From assembly GCA_964460665.1 (NCBI GenBank), contig CAYWSL010000008.1:1-64000 (forward strand): a stretch of 64,000 bases of DNA. Direction: 5' to 3'. The DNA comes from K23-9 sp964460665 (GTDB lineage: Bacteria > Planctomycetota > Planctomycetia > Pirellulales > Pirellulaceae). How positions within the stretch are numbered: the stretch's first letter is position 1; each line of letters opens with the position of its first letter. Made by a program: the position numbers and the translations under genes. Of the stretch, positions 36,872 through 45,266 are shown in pieces. The notes below the pieces were generated by a model, which saw nothing but the letters and a program-made list of their open reading frames with translations, made no database searches and was not told the DNA's origin.

Positions 36872-37437
36872 CTATCGCCATCTTCTGTTCGTTGCATCAC
36901 TTCAAGTGCGAGTTTTAGCTGTCGGCGAGCACGGCTAAGTCTACTTCGTACCGTACCGATAGAAATTTCTAGGATCTCGGCAATCGTTTCGTAGGAGTGT
37001 TCTTGCATTTCACGAAGCGTCAAGATCGCGCGATGTTCTTCTGTCAATGTCGCCATGGCTTCTCGTACCATGACAACGCGTTCACGTCGGAGCATTGGTT
37101 CGTCTACTGCGTCACCCGTGTCGGCGACTTCCAGTCCGTTGTTCTCGCGACTGTAGTCCAGTGAAATTCTGGCCCGCCGTTTTCGTCGCCTAGTCAGCGC
37201 ACTGTTAAACGCAATTCGGTACAGCCAAGTAAAGAACTGGCTGTTGCGTTGAAAGGTATCCAGCTTAACGAAAGACCGAATGAAGGCCTCCTGGACCACT
37301 TCTTCGGCTTCATCGGGTGAACCGGTCACCTGCAGCATGGACGCAAACAGGCGATCTTGGTGCTGATGAACCAGTTCTGCAAAAGCAGACCGGTCCCCCT
37401 GCAGTGCTCGATCGATCAACTGTTTCTCGTCACCCAC
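36868..37437 (-). CDS. ECF-type RNA polymerase sigma factor
   Basis: 189 residues. Region 2 is seen as LVHQHQDRLFASMLQVTGS and FTWLYRIAFNSALTRRRKR, region 4 as HRAILTLREMQEHSYETIAE and ISIGTVRSRLSRARRQLK. It starts at a GTG with AAGAGG upstream. No anti-sigma gene follows it on its own strand; the nearest candidate anti-sigma-like protein lies 9 kb away. The gene overlaps the metalloprotease gene at the 3' ends. The promoter class it reads cannot be deduced. Confidence 0.92.
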   Translation of the reverse strand: MGDEKQLIDRALQGDRSAFAELVHQHQDRLFASMLQVTGSPDEAEEVVQEAFIRSFVKLDTFQRNSQFFTWLYRIAFNSALTRRRKRRARISLDYSRENNGLEVADTGDAVDEPMLRRERVVMVREAMATLTEEHRAILTLREMQEHSYETIAEILEISIGTVRSRLSRARRQLKLALEVMQRTEDGDS

Positions 37438-37536
37438 AAAGCCTCTTCCACAAGAAATCGGTACGGCTGAAGGAGGGTTTGAAAAATCGCCGCCTTCGCA
37501 TTACCCACTGTTGGCTAGTTTATCAACTAACGCCGT

Positions 37537-37576
37537 AAAAAAACCGTAACTCCCCAATTTCTGAAGCGAGTTACGG
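37537..37576 (-). terminator. Intrinsic terminator of the hsp20 transcription unit
   Basis: On the minus strand CCGTAACTC and GAGTTACGG pair in a 9-bp perfect stem with a 15-nt loop, followed by TTTTTTT (37537-37543 read as A on the plus strand). It lies about 120 nt after the hsp20 stop and before the divergent ECF sigma gene, and points in the hsp20 direction. This is the clearest intrinsic terminator I see in the window. Confidence 0.75.
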
Positions 37577-37697
37577 CTGGATGCAGATCAGTTGTGACGG
37601 CAGGCCGGTCGTACCGGTTACGAAACCTGCGAACGGGTGGTTCGCCAATCCCAGCAAATCCACCCGAATTGTAGGTTTGTTTTTCCTCAAGGTGAAA

Positions 37698-38195
37698 CTA
37701 GTGTTCGCTAGTCGTGCCGTTTGTTTCGGCCTTGTCGGCACCTGTTCCCTTGGAAATCTGGATTTTCCGAGAACTTTTTTGCTCGACCATTTTCGGTAGC
37801 GTGACCGTAAGAACGCCGTCGGCAAATGCTGCGGTGATCGCGTCCTTGTCAACCAGTTTGGGCATCTTGACTGTGCGGCGGAAATCACCAAACACACGTT
37901 CAGCGCGGCGATGCTGGACATCGCTGACAACGCTTCGGCCGCGATGTCCTTGGATCACCATCTGATCGTCTTCCATGTCGATGCTGACGTCATCCATGTG
38001 GACGCCCGGCAGATCCACGCTTAGCAGAAATTGGGTTTCGGTTTCATCAATGTCCATTCGCGGCGTGAAAGCCGCGTTGTTCGTGGTCGCTGCCTTGCCA
38101 TCTTCACCAAGCATCGACTCGACAAACGAGTTCATTTCGGACGCCAGGTCGTCAAAGAACTGACCCGTCATTTTGTTTGGAAATACCATTCGCAT
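37698..38195 (-). CDS. Small heat shock protein (Hsp20/alpha-crystallin family)
   Basis: 165 residues from the ATG at 38195, preceded by GGGAGAGAAGA. The frame continues to 38357, but that part has no family features. The alpha-crystallin domain spans about 45-135: RMDIDETETQFLLSVDLPG, VSIDMEDDQMVIQG, FGDFRRTVKMPKLVDKDA and the terminal strand AFADGVLTVTLPKM. The C-terminal tail has an IQI motif (KIQISKG), as used for oligomer assembly. Acts as an ATP-independent holdase in the cytoplasm. Confidence 0.93.
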   Translation of the reverse strand: MRMVFPNKMTGQFFDDLASEMNSFVESMLGEDGKAATTNNAAFTPRMDIDETETQFLLSVDLPGVHMDDVSIDMEDDQMVIQGHRGRSVVSDVQHRRAERVFGDFRRTVKMPKLVDKDAITAAFADGVLTVTLPKMVEQKSSRKIQISKGTGADKAETNGTTSEH

Positions 38196-38415
38196 TCTTC
38201 TCTCCCAAGATAAGTCTTCGTCCGCTTTGCCCTGGCGACGACGTGCAGTCGCCAAGCGAATAACAATAGACAGACGCTTTCGCCAAACAGCTGTCTGCCA
38301 GTTCGGCAGACAAGTTGGCGTCAAAGGATTAGATAATGCAAAGGCTATGCCAAACACTAAAAACCAGCTAAATCACGGTGTTTCGTGACATTCTACCGTC
38401 AGTTGCATGTTGCGA

Positions 38416-39705
38416 TTATGTCAACAGTGCTTTGATCGGTTCGCCGTCGCCACCGATCGTGAAAGGCCGACCATTGGGTGCAAAACGCTCTTCGGTCAGC
38501 GGCAATCCAGCAGCAGCAGCGATGGTCTTGTTGAAGTCCGCTACCGATACGTGGTCTTTGTCAACGGAAAAACCGGTTTTATCGGATGCACCGTAAGCTT
38601 GCCCGCCTTTGATACCAGCACCCATCAGCAAACTGCAAAACGCACCGGGGTGGTGGTCACGACCGCCATTCACGTTCAGCTTTGGTTTGCGCCCAAATTC
38701 TGTTGTCAGAACGATCAGCGTATCTTTTAGTAAGCCTTTGCTGTGCAAGTCACGAAGTAGACTGCTGACACCCTTGTCGACGTTGCCTGCTTTTTCGTCT
38801 AGACGAGTGTAAAGTTCTTGGTGCATGTCCCAACCACCATAGTTGACTTCCACGAACCGGGCTCCGCTTTGAACCAATCGTCGCGCCAACAAACAGGCGC
38901 TTCCGAATTGGTTATCGCCGTAAGCTTCGCGGACCTTTTCATTTTCCTCTTTGATGTTGAAGACCTTCAGGTGCGGACTTCCCATCAGTCGGCGCGCTTC
39001 CAGATACAGCTGGTTGTAGGCTTCGACGTCTTTGTTTTTCCGTTTGCGTTGAAAGACTTCATCAAACTTAGTTGCCAAGCTAAGCCGTCGGCCGAATAAT
39101 TCTTCTGGCAAGTATTTTGGTAACTTCGTGTTCTGTAGCCCTGCGGTGGCGCTGGGGATAGGCACTGGGGAAAGCGATGGTTCTAAGAATCCAGCACCTG
39201 GGTGTCGGCTCGCACCACCGATCACAAAGTTTCCAGGCAGTGCACGATTCAGGCGCCCTTTTTCTGCCACCATCCATGCTCCCATTGCAGGGTGCTGAAT
39301 GCTATTGAGCTTCTTGTACGCCGTTCGCATCAGGTACTTGCCCTTGTCGTGAGCTCCGGTTTCGGTGCTAAGGGAGCGGATGACAGCAATCGCACCGGAC
39401 AAGTTCGCCATCAACGGGAATCGGTCTCCAAACATTAATCCTGGAATACGAGTTTGGATGGGTTTTGTTTCACCCGCCTCTTCGACGCCGACCTTGGGGT
39501 CGAACGTGTCCAAGTGCGACATCGCACCATCCATATACAAGCAGATGATGTGTTTGGCTTTTCCAGTAGCCGCGTTCGCTGTCGGTTCATCGCCGAAAAG
39601 CGCCTGCGACCCAACCGCTCCAGCAAACGAAACTCCCAAGCATTGCTTGGCAGCAGTCTTCATGAACGCACGTCGATCTTCGGTACAGTATTCAGGTCGT
39701 GTCAT
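38416..39705 (-). CDS. DUF1501 protein with Tat-type signal
   Basis: 429 residues of the DUF1501 (sulfatase-like fold) family abundant in planctomycetes. The N-terminus DRRAFMKTAAKQCLGVSF fits a twin-arginine signal, so the protein is probably exported folded. Conserved points: IICLYMDGAMSHLDTFDPK, VIRSLSTETGAHDKGKYLM, ARRLVQSGARFVEVNYGG, LIVLTTEFGRKPKLN and GGRDHHPGAFCSLLMGAG. It lies 69 nt after the DUF1549/DUF1553 gene, the usual partner, and they are likely one operon. The pair is thought to act in polysaccharide breakdown, but no activity is proven. Confidence 0.92.
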   Translation of the reverse strand: MTRPEYCTEDRRAFMKTAAKQCLGVSFAGAVGSQALFGDEPTANAATGKAKHIICLYMDGAMSHLDTFDPKVGVEEAGETKPIQTRIPGLMFGDRFPLMANLSGAIAVIRSLSTETGAHDKGKYLMRTAYKKLNSIQHPAMGAWMVAEKGRLNRALPGNFVIGGASRHPGAGFLEPSLSPVPIPSATAGLQNTKLPKYLPEELFGRRLSLATKFDEVFQRKRKNKDVEAYNQLYLEARRLMGSPHLKVFNIKEENEKVREAYGDNQFGSACLLARRLVQSGARFVEVNYGGWDMHQELYTRLDEKAGNVDKGVSSLLRDLHSKGLLKDTLIVLTTEFGRKPKLNVNGGRDHHPGAFCSLLMGAGIKGGQAYGASDKTGFSVDKDHVSVADFNKTIAAAAGLPLTEERFAPNGRPFTIGGDGEPIKALLT

Positions 39706-39774
39706 GTCAGCGTCTCTTACAATACGGCGAAGCGTGTAGGTAAAACGATTTTGTCTAAGGACGAATGGTTCGGG

Positions 39775-41745
39775 CTACTGAATAAACAGAAACTCTCGCG
39801 TATTCAGCAACGCCCAGATGATGTTTCCGAAACCGACGTTGCGGTTGGTTTGCTTGGTCAATTCACTAGCAGCCGTAACGCGGTCACGTGCACTGGGCTT
39901 ACGACTGAGCACGCTTAGGAAAATTGCCTCGACGCGGTCCTTTGTCGATTCGATCCCCAGCACGTTATCCACAATCGCGGATCCTGGTTCAAGCATCACA
40001 TGGGTAATCGGCCCATTGAACATCGCCAGAATCTGCGGGACAGTCGCATCTTGCTGCGATCCATTGATCGTTTCCCGATCACCTTGTCCAAACTGACGTA
40101 AGAAGTGATCTGGTTTTTGTGGGGATGGTAATTCACTGGCCCGGCACAGCACATTGCCTTGATAGGCGTGCTTATTCAGCTCGCGACGGTACGTTGTCGT
40201 ATCGTAGGTATCTTTGTATTTGTCAGCCTGCTTAATAGCGGTGTCAAAAGTGGCTACCGAGAAATCCAAGTTCAAAACCGGTGCCAATTCTTCTGCACCA
40301 GGGCGTTGGAACGGCAAGGGGTTATGGACTGCCATCGTCAGCAGCGAATCCCAGACTTGTTCAGCCGTCATCCTTCGCGCGACCGGCCCTGGGAAAAAGT
40401 AAGGTTCGCCGCTTGTCAGACTGTAGTCGGATGAATTCCGCTGATAGCTCTCGCTGTAAAGAATCGTTCGCATCAATTCCTTCAAATTGAAGTCGCTGCG
40501 AATCAGTTCTTTGCATAGAAAATCCATCAGTTCATCGTTGACACATGGATGCTCGTCACGGAAGTCGTCGATCGGCTCGACCATGCCAACTCCCATGAAC
40601 CGTTTCCAAACACGGTTCACAATTGTTTTGCTGAACTGAGGATTCTCCGAGCTCGTCAGCCAAGCCGCGAACTGCTCGCGCGGCGTACTATTGCGTGCGG
40701 AAGTAGGTATTTCGCCCCATAGGACGGCTGGCTTGATGACATCGTTTGGCTTGGCGTCGCTATATGCATAATCGTGTGGCAACCTCATGGCCACTTTGGG
40801 GTTTTCACCAACGTAAAAACTGTTAGCACGAATCAATCGCTGAATGTGCCCAGGGATCCGTCCGTTTGGGTATCGCTTGCGACCTTCGGCCAGCAGTGCG
40901 CCGCTTGGGTTCGTTTTAACAAAGCCCGGATCGCCGCGTGCGATTCTGGTTCGTGTGCCTTTTGTGTAGGCCGCCAATTCATAAAACTGATACTGCGTCC
41001 ATTGGTCGAAAGGGTGGTCATGGCACTGTGCGCAGCCAATTTGAGTTCCCAAGAAAACACGGACGGTATTGTCGACGTAAGGTAATGGCATCCCACTGTC
41101 ACGAAGCTGGAAGCCAACAGCTGGATTTTCCCAAGACTTGCCCGACGCCGTTAGCATCTCGTAAACCCATTTGTCGTACCGCTTATTCAGGCGAATCGAA
41201 TCCTTGACGTACCCCAGGAAAGGTTCCGAGATGATGTTGTTGTTGGGGCGATCGACCAACCGCAACGTGTCAGCCCAAAAATTGAACATGTTGCTGACGT
41301 AGTCTGGGCTGCTAAGCAGTTCATCAATCAGATTTTCGCGACGATTCGCGGCCGTTGAATTCAGAAACTTCGTCGCTTCATGTAGGGTTGGGATTCGGCC
41401 AGCGACATCCAAATAGACACGACGCATGAACACTTCATCGCTGGCCAAGCTATTGGGTCTTTGATCTTTCGAGATCAACTTTGTATCAACCAAGCTATCG
41501 ATGCGTCCGGCGTTTCCCTTCACCGCGCTTCGTCGTCCCGACTGCACGGGCACGACCTTCATCTTTTCCTTCGGCTTGGTGCGAACGCTTTCAGGCAAGC
41601 GGATCTTGACCGGTTTCTTGGCTGGCTTTGCCTTGTTTCGGTTTTGCGCTGTCACGATCGATGGCGTTGATATCGCCAGCAAACAAGCGAAGACAAGAAG
41701 GGCTCGCCCACAGAAAAATTGTCGAAAGACGGTAGGGAGTTTCAT
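39775..41745 (-). CDS. DUF1549/DUF1553 protein with haem-binding-type motif
   Basis: About 656 residues. Signal peptide (ALLVFACLLAISTPSIVTA), then a Lys/Pro-rich segment, the DUF1549 domain (DEVFMRRVYLDVAGRIPTL, ENLIDELLSSPDYV), a CxxCH motif in IGCAQCHDHPFDQWTQY, and the DUF1553 domain (LTSSENPQFSKTIVNRVW, FNLKELMRTILYSESYQRN, RRMTAEQVWDSLL, AIFLSVLSRKPSARDR). The ATG at 41745 is used; a TTG lies at 41766. It precedes the DUF1501 gene. The CxxCH suggests a c-type haem. Role: exported polymer degradation machinery by association only. Confidence 0.9.
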   Translation of the reverse strand: MKLPTVFRQFFCGRALLVFACLLAISTPSIVTAQNRNKAKPAKKPVKIRLPESVRTKPKEKMKVVPVQSGRRSAVKGNAGRIDSLVDTKLISKDQRPNSLASDEVFMRRVYLDVAGRIPTLHEATKFLNSTAANRRENLIDELLSSPDYVSNMFNFWADTLRLVDRPNNNIISEPFLGYVKDSIRLNKRYDKWVYEMLTASGKSWENPAVGFQLRDSGMPLPYVDNTVRVFLGTQIGCAQCHDHPFDQWTQYQFYELAAYTKGTRTRIARGDPGFVKTNPSGALLAEGRKRYPNGRIPGHIQRLIRANSFYVGENPKVAMRLPHDYAYSDAKPNDVIKPAVLWGEIPTSARNSTPREQFAAWLTSSENPQFSKTIVNRVWKRFMGVGMVEPIDDFRDEHPCVNDELMDFLCKELIRSDFNLKELMRTILYSESYQRNSSDYSLTSGEPYFFPGPVARRMTAEQVWDSLLTMAVHNPLPFQRPGAEELAPVLNLDFSVATFDTAIKQADKYKDTYDTTTYRRELNKHAYQGNVLCRASELPSPQKPDHFLRQFGQGDRETINGSQQDATVPQILAMFNGPITHVMLEPGSAIVDNVLGIESTKDRVEAIFLSVLSRKPSARDRVTAASELTKQTNRNVGFGNIIWALLNTREFLFIQ

Positions 41746-42031
41746 TTCGTACTCAGTTCGAGACAATAAGCGAATCGTGCAGGTAGCACTGCTGGAAGGA
41801 CATCATGCAGGAAGAACATCGTGAATAGAGAACGAAGATGGAACAAAACACAAAAACGATCGATCTTCACGTTTCCATCCCTCCCCTCCTATGATACTCC
41901 ATGAAGTCAGCACGGTGTACGGAACTGAGCGGCATCTAATCCTGAATTGTTGTTCACAGTAAGATCATCGGATATCCGCAATCCCCTGCACCCGATTTTT
42001 CGTTCTGCGCTTGTAAATAACGGTTTTGAGC

Positions 42032-43024
42032 ATGAGTCGAACCCTAAAAAACTCCACACGAACCCTCTGTTTTTCGGTTTTCATCCTCGCTTGGCTGACG
42101 ATGGCGTCAAATCCTGTTTTTGGGCAGGGTCCGGCGTTGCGAGTGCAGGTAGAGCAAGATCCTGCTGGTTGGACGGTTTATGAAGGGGACCGGGTCTTCG
42201 CCGGTTATCTGAAAAACAGCGGTGGCAAGCCGATCATTTACCCCATTCATGGCCCCGGTGGTCACCCGATGACACGCAACTATCCCATGAAGAAAGACTA
42301 CGGGAGGGAAGCGAGCGATCATGACCATCAGCGCAGCATGTGGTTCACCCACGGCGACATCAACGGTATCGATTTCTGGAAAGACGACGAAGGCTGCGGC
42401 CAAATCGTTCAGCGCAAAGGTAAAGCAGAAACGTCCGACATAGGATCCGTCGTTATCACCACCGAAAACGATTGGATTAGCCACAGCGGTGAACGACAAC
42501 TTTCGGATACACGACGCTTCGAGTTCATTGTGGATGGCAGGCGTCGATTCATCGACTGCGACATCCTGTTGAAAGCCACTGATGGTGACGTGAATTTTGG
42601 CGACACCAAAGAAGGTTCGTTCGGAATGCGAATCGCAACCTCAATGCGGGTTGATTCCAAGAAAGGTGGGCTAATCATGAACGCCAGCGGACAGATGAAC
42701 AAAGACGCGTGGGGCAAAGAGTCGCCGTGGGTTGATTACTCAGGACCCATTGATGAGTTGGTGGGCATCACGATCCACAACCATCCCAGTAGTTTCGGTT
42801 TTCCGACTCGCTGGCATGTGCGAACGTACGGATTGTTTGCAGCCAATCCGTTTGGCCGATATCACTTTAAGGGTGGAAAAAAACAAGACGGAATCGTTCT
42901 GCTTGATGGAAAGAGCATGCGACTGAACTACCGAGTCGTATTGTACATGGGCAAGTCTGACCCAAAGTTGATCAACGAAGACATGAAGGCATTTCAAAAC
43001 GATCCACGTCCCACTGTTGAGTAA
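42032..43024 (+). CDS. PmoA-like (DUF6807) exported protein
   Basis: 330 residues with signal peptide (LCFSVFILAWLTMASNPVFG). The core shows YLKNSGGKPIIYPIHGPGGH, REASDHDHQRSMWFTHGDIN, SFGMRIATSMRV, WVDYSGPIDELVGITIHNHP, RWHVRTYGLFAANPFGR and the terminal LNYRVVLYMG. Members are common next to SDR and Gfo/Idh/MocA genes in planctomycetes, as here, and are thought to take part in sugar metabolism; the PmoA name is historical. It starts at the ATG 42032 (a TTG lies 6 nt upstream). The following SDR gene begins 35 nt later. Confidence 0.85.
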   Translation: MSRTLKNSTRTLCFSVFILAWLTMASNPVFGQGPALRVQVEQDPAGWTVYEGDRVFAGYLKNSGGKPIIYPIHGPGGHPMTRNYPMKKDYGREASDHDHQRSMWFTHGDINGIDFWKDDEGCGQIVQRKGKAETSDIGSVVITTENDWISHSGERQLSDTRRFEFIVDGRRRFIDCDILLKATDGDVNFGDTKEGSFGMRIATSMRVDSKKGGLIMNASGQMNKDAWGKESPWVDYSGPIDELVGITIHNHPSSFGFPTRWHVRTYGLFAANPFGRYHFKGGKKQDGIVLLDGKSMRLNYRVVLYMGKSDPKLINEDMKAFQNDPRPTVE

Positions 43025-43058
43025 CCCTTACTGTTGAGTAACCAGCGATTGCAAGCCA

Positions 43059-43880
43059 ATGAGCAAATCGACCTCGAACCTGTTTGACTTAAGCCAGCGA
43101 CGTGCTTTGGTGACTGGCGGCACGCAAGGAGTCGGCGCGGAAATTGCCAAATCGATCGCGGCCGCCGGCGGTGACGTGTTGTTGGTCGGTTTAAACGATG
43201 ACGACGTTGCCCAGCAAACACTTGCGGCGTGCCGCGCGTGCGGCGTGCAGGCTGACGTGATCACAGCGGACATGTCGCAGCCGCCAGCAGAATACCTGGA
43301 CACATTGGTCCAGCAAGCCAACGATTCGATGCCAGGGATCGACCTGCTAGTCAACAATGCGGGCACCTATATCGATAAGCCGTTTTTGGAAATGGATTTC
43401 GATCGCTACCTCGCCACGATGCACTTGAATGTGACCAGTGGCTTCTTTCTGACCCAAGCTTTCGCTCGTGCTTGGGTAGAAAAACGAGTCGCCGGACGCG
43501 TTCTTTTCACCGGATCGATTAACGGCTTCTTAGCCGAACCGGATCATGCCGCGTACGACACCAGCAAGGGGGCGGTCGCCGCCATGGTCCGGTCGCTTTG
43601 TGTTTCGTTGGCTCCCCATGGGATCCGCGTCAATGCGATGGCCCCAGGACTTGTACGCACTCCGCTAACCAATGTGCTGGAAACAGAACCTCGGCTGGAC
43701 GCTTGGATGAAACTTCATACGCCCAATGGACGCGTGCCTGGGCCCGAAGTCTGCGGCGGGACCGCTGTGTTCCTGCTCTCTGACGCGGCGGAGCATATTC
43801 ACGGGCAAACGATCTTGGTGGATGGCGGCATGAGCGTTTGGCAACAACCTGATCCACCGGATAACTGGTCCGCCGAATAA
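43059..43880 (+). CDS. Short-chain dehydrogenase/reductase
   Basis: 273-residue SDR. Cofactor loop ALVTGGTQGVGAEIAKSI, NNAG in LLVNNAGTYIDKPF, and the catalytic Ser and Tyr-Lys in FTGSINGF and HAAYDTSKGAVAAM, followed by NAMAPGLVRTPLT. It probably interconverts a sugar alcohol or sugar acid. The last 55 nt of the coding/stop region (43829-43883) reappear exactly after the N-run, so the true 3' context is uncertain, but the frame and stop are complete before the gap. Second gene of the PmoA-SDR-Gfo cluster. Confidence 0.92.
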   Translation: MSKSTSNLFDLSQRRALVTGGTQGVGAEIAKSIAAAGGDVLLVGLNDDDVAQQTLAACRACGVQADVITADMSQPPAEYLDTLVQQANDSMPGIDLLVNNAGTYIDKPFLEMDFDRYLATMHLNVTSGFFLTQAFARAWVEKRVAGRVLFTGSINGFLAEPDHAAYDTSKGAVAAMVRSLCVSLAPHGIRVNAMAPGLVRTPLTNVLETEPRLDAWMKLHTPNGRVPGPEVCGGTAVFLLSDAAEHIHGQTILVDGGMSVWQQPDPPDNWSAE

Positions 43881-44088
43881 CTGNNNNNNNNNNNNNNNNN
43901 NNNNNNNNNNNNNNNNNNNNNNNNNNNNNNNNNNNNNNNNNNNNNNNNNNNNNNNNNNNNNNNNNNNNNNNNNNNNNNNNNNNCATGAGCGTTTGGCAAC
44001 AACCTGATCCACCGGATAACTGGTCCGCCGAATAACTGCCCCGCCGAATAACTGGTCCGCCGAATAACTGCCCCGCCGGATAACTGCC
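43829..44088. repeat. 100-N gap with duplicated 55-nt flank and 16-bp tandem repeats
   Basis: The 55 bases before the N-run (43829-43883) and the 55 after it (43984-44038) are identical. From 44014 the unit GGTCCGCCGAATAACT / GCCCCGCCGAATAACT repeats about four times to 44088. The repeated unit contains TAA, so the array supplies repeated stops behind the SDR gene. The right-hand copy of the SDR 3' end is most simply an assembly overlap rather than a real second copy. The N-run is 43884-43983. Confidence 0.8.
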
Positions 44089-44158
44089 TAAGTCGTTGGT
44101 TCATGACCGAACCGTGCCCGACAAAAAAGGTTAACGCCCTGACAAGAGAGAACGAAAG

Positions 44159-45232
44159 ATGACGAAACGCTGGCGAGTGGCAGGGATCAACTTTTCCCAC
44201 ATGCACATGGGCGACCTTCTGCGGCAAGTGTCCGAGCATCCCGATGCAGAACTTGTTGGGGTCTGTGACGAACAGCGATCAACGATGCAGCCCGCCATTG
44301 ATGCGCTGCAAATTCCCGATGCCGCTGTCTTTACCGATTACAAAACGTGTATGGAATCGACTAACCCAGACTTGGTGATTCTGTGCCCGCCGACCGGCGA
44401 ACACGCGTTGTGGGCCGAGCGGATTGCTCCCTATGGCGTGGATTTGTTTATCGAAAAACCATTCGCGGCTTCCTTGTCCGACGCGGACCGAATGATCGCA
44501 GCAGTCGAAACGTCTGGAAAGCAAATGGTGATCAACTGGCCTATCCGCTGGGAGCCTTGTTACTACACGGCATGGCGACTGATCATGCAGGGGACGATCG
44601 GTGATGTATTCGAGGTCCATCACTACGGCGGAAATCGAGGACCGCTGTTTCACGGCGCAGACAAAGTCGAGTTCGAGCCGAGCCCAGAAGACAAACAAAA
44701 GAGCTGGTGGTACAGCCTGGACGCTGGAGGTGGATCGCTACGTGATTACTTGGGCTACGGAGTGACCTTTGCCACTTGGTTTAATGGAGGCCAAGTGCCA
44801 ATCGAAGTGACGTCCGTTACTACTCAAGCCGCTGGGCTAGAGGTCGACGAGCACAGTATCACGGTGGCACGTTACGACAACGGGCTTTCAAAATTCGAGA
44901 CGCGATGGGGGACATTCACCGATCCGTGGGTTCACCAGCCGCAACCAAAGTGCGGTTTCGTTATCAGAGGAACCGGCGGCACGATCGCCAGCTACGACTA
45001 CGAATCACACGTCAGGGTGCAAACCAAAGATCAACCAGAAGGGTACGAACATCCTGTGGAGCAATTACCCGCTGGTGAACGCAATGGGATCGAGTACACG
45101 CTGACACGATTAGCGGCAGGGGAACCGATCGAAGGCCCACTATCGCCTTCGGTCGCGCGGATCGGACAGCAAATCATCGAAGCCGCGATCCGCAGCGCAG
45201 AAGCCAAGAAAACGATTGCCTTGGTTTCTTGA
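44159..45232 (+). CDS. Gfo/Idh/MocA-family oxidoreductase
   Basis: 357 residues. Rossmann start VAGINFSHMHMG, the family motif GVDLFIEKPFAASL (Lys-Pro after Glu), VINWPIRWEP, and the C-terminal domain with SWWYSLDAGGGSLRDYLGYG, whose Asp/His-type site would bind substrate. ATG with GAGAG 8 nt upstream. It likely oxidises or epimerises a sugar or inositol derivative with NAD(P). It is the third gene of the PmoA/SDR/Gfo cluster and convergent with the anti-sigma-like gene. Confidence 0.92.
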   Translation: MTKRWRVAGINFSHMHMGDLLRQVSEHPDAELVGVCDEQRSTMQPAIDALQIPDAAVFTDYKTCMESTNPDLVILCPPTGEHALWAERIAPYGVDLFIEKPFAASLSDADRMIAAVETSGKQMVINWPIRWEPCYYTAWRLIMQGTIGDVFEVHHYGGNRGPLFHGADKVEFEPSPEDKQKSWWYSLDAGGGSLRDYLGYGVTFATWFNGGQVPIEVTSVTTQAAGLEVDEHSITVARYDNGLSKFETRWGTFTDPWVHQPQPKCGFVIRGTGGTIASYDYESHVRVQTKDQPEGYEHPVEQLPAGERNGIEYTLTRLAAGEPIEGPLSPSVARIGQQIIEAAIRSAEAKKTIALVS

Positions 45233-45266
45233 TCTGAAGTGATTTCAATGCCGGGCCAGACGTTGA

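Noticed and set aside
43984..44038. Second copy of the SDR gene end taken as a real duplication
   Set aside because: It is exactly the same 55 bases as those before the N-run, as at two other gaps; an assembly overlap explains it better.
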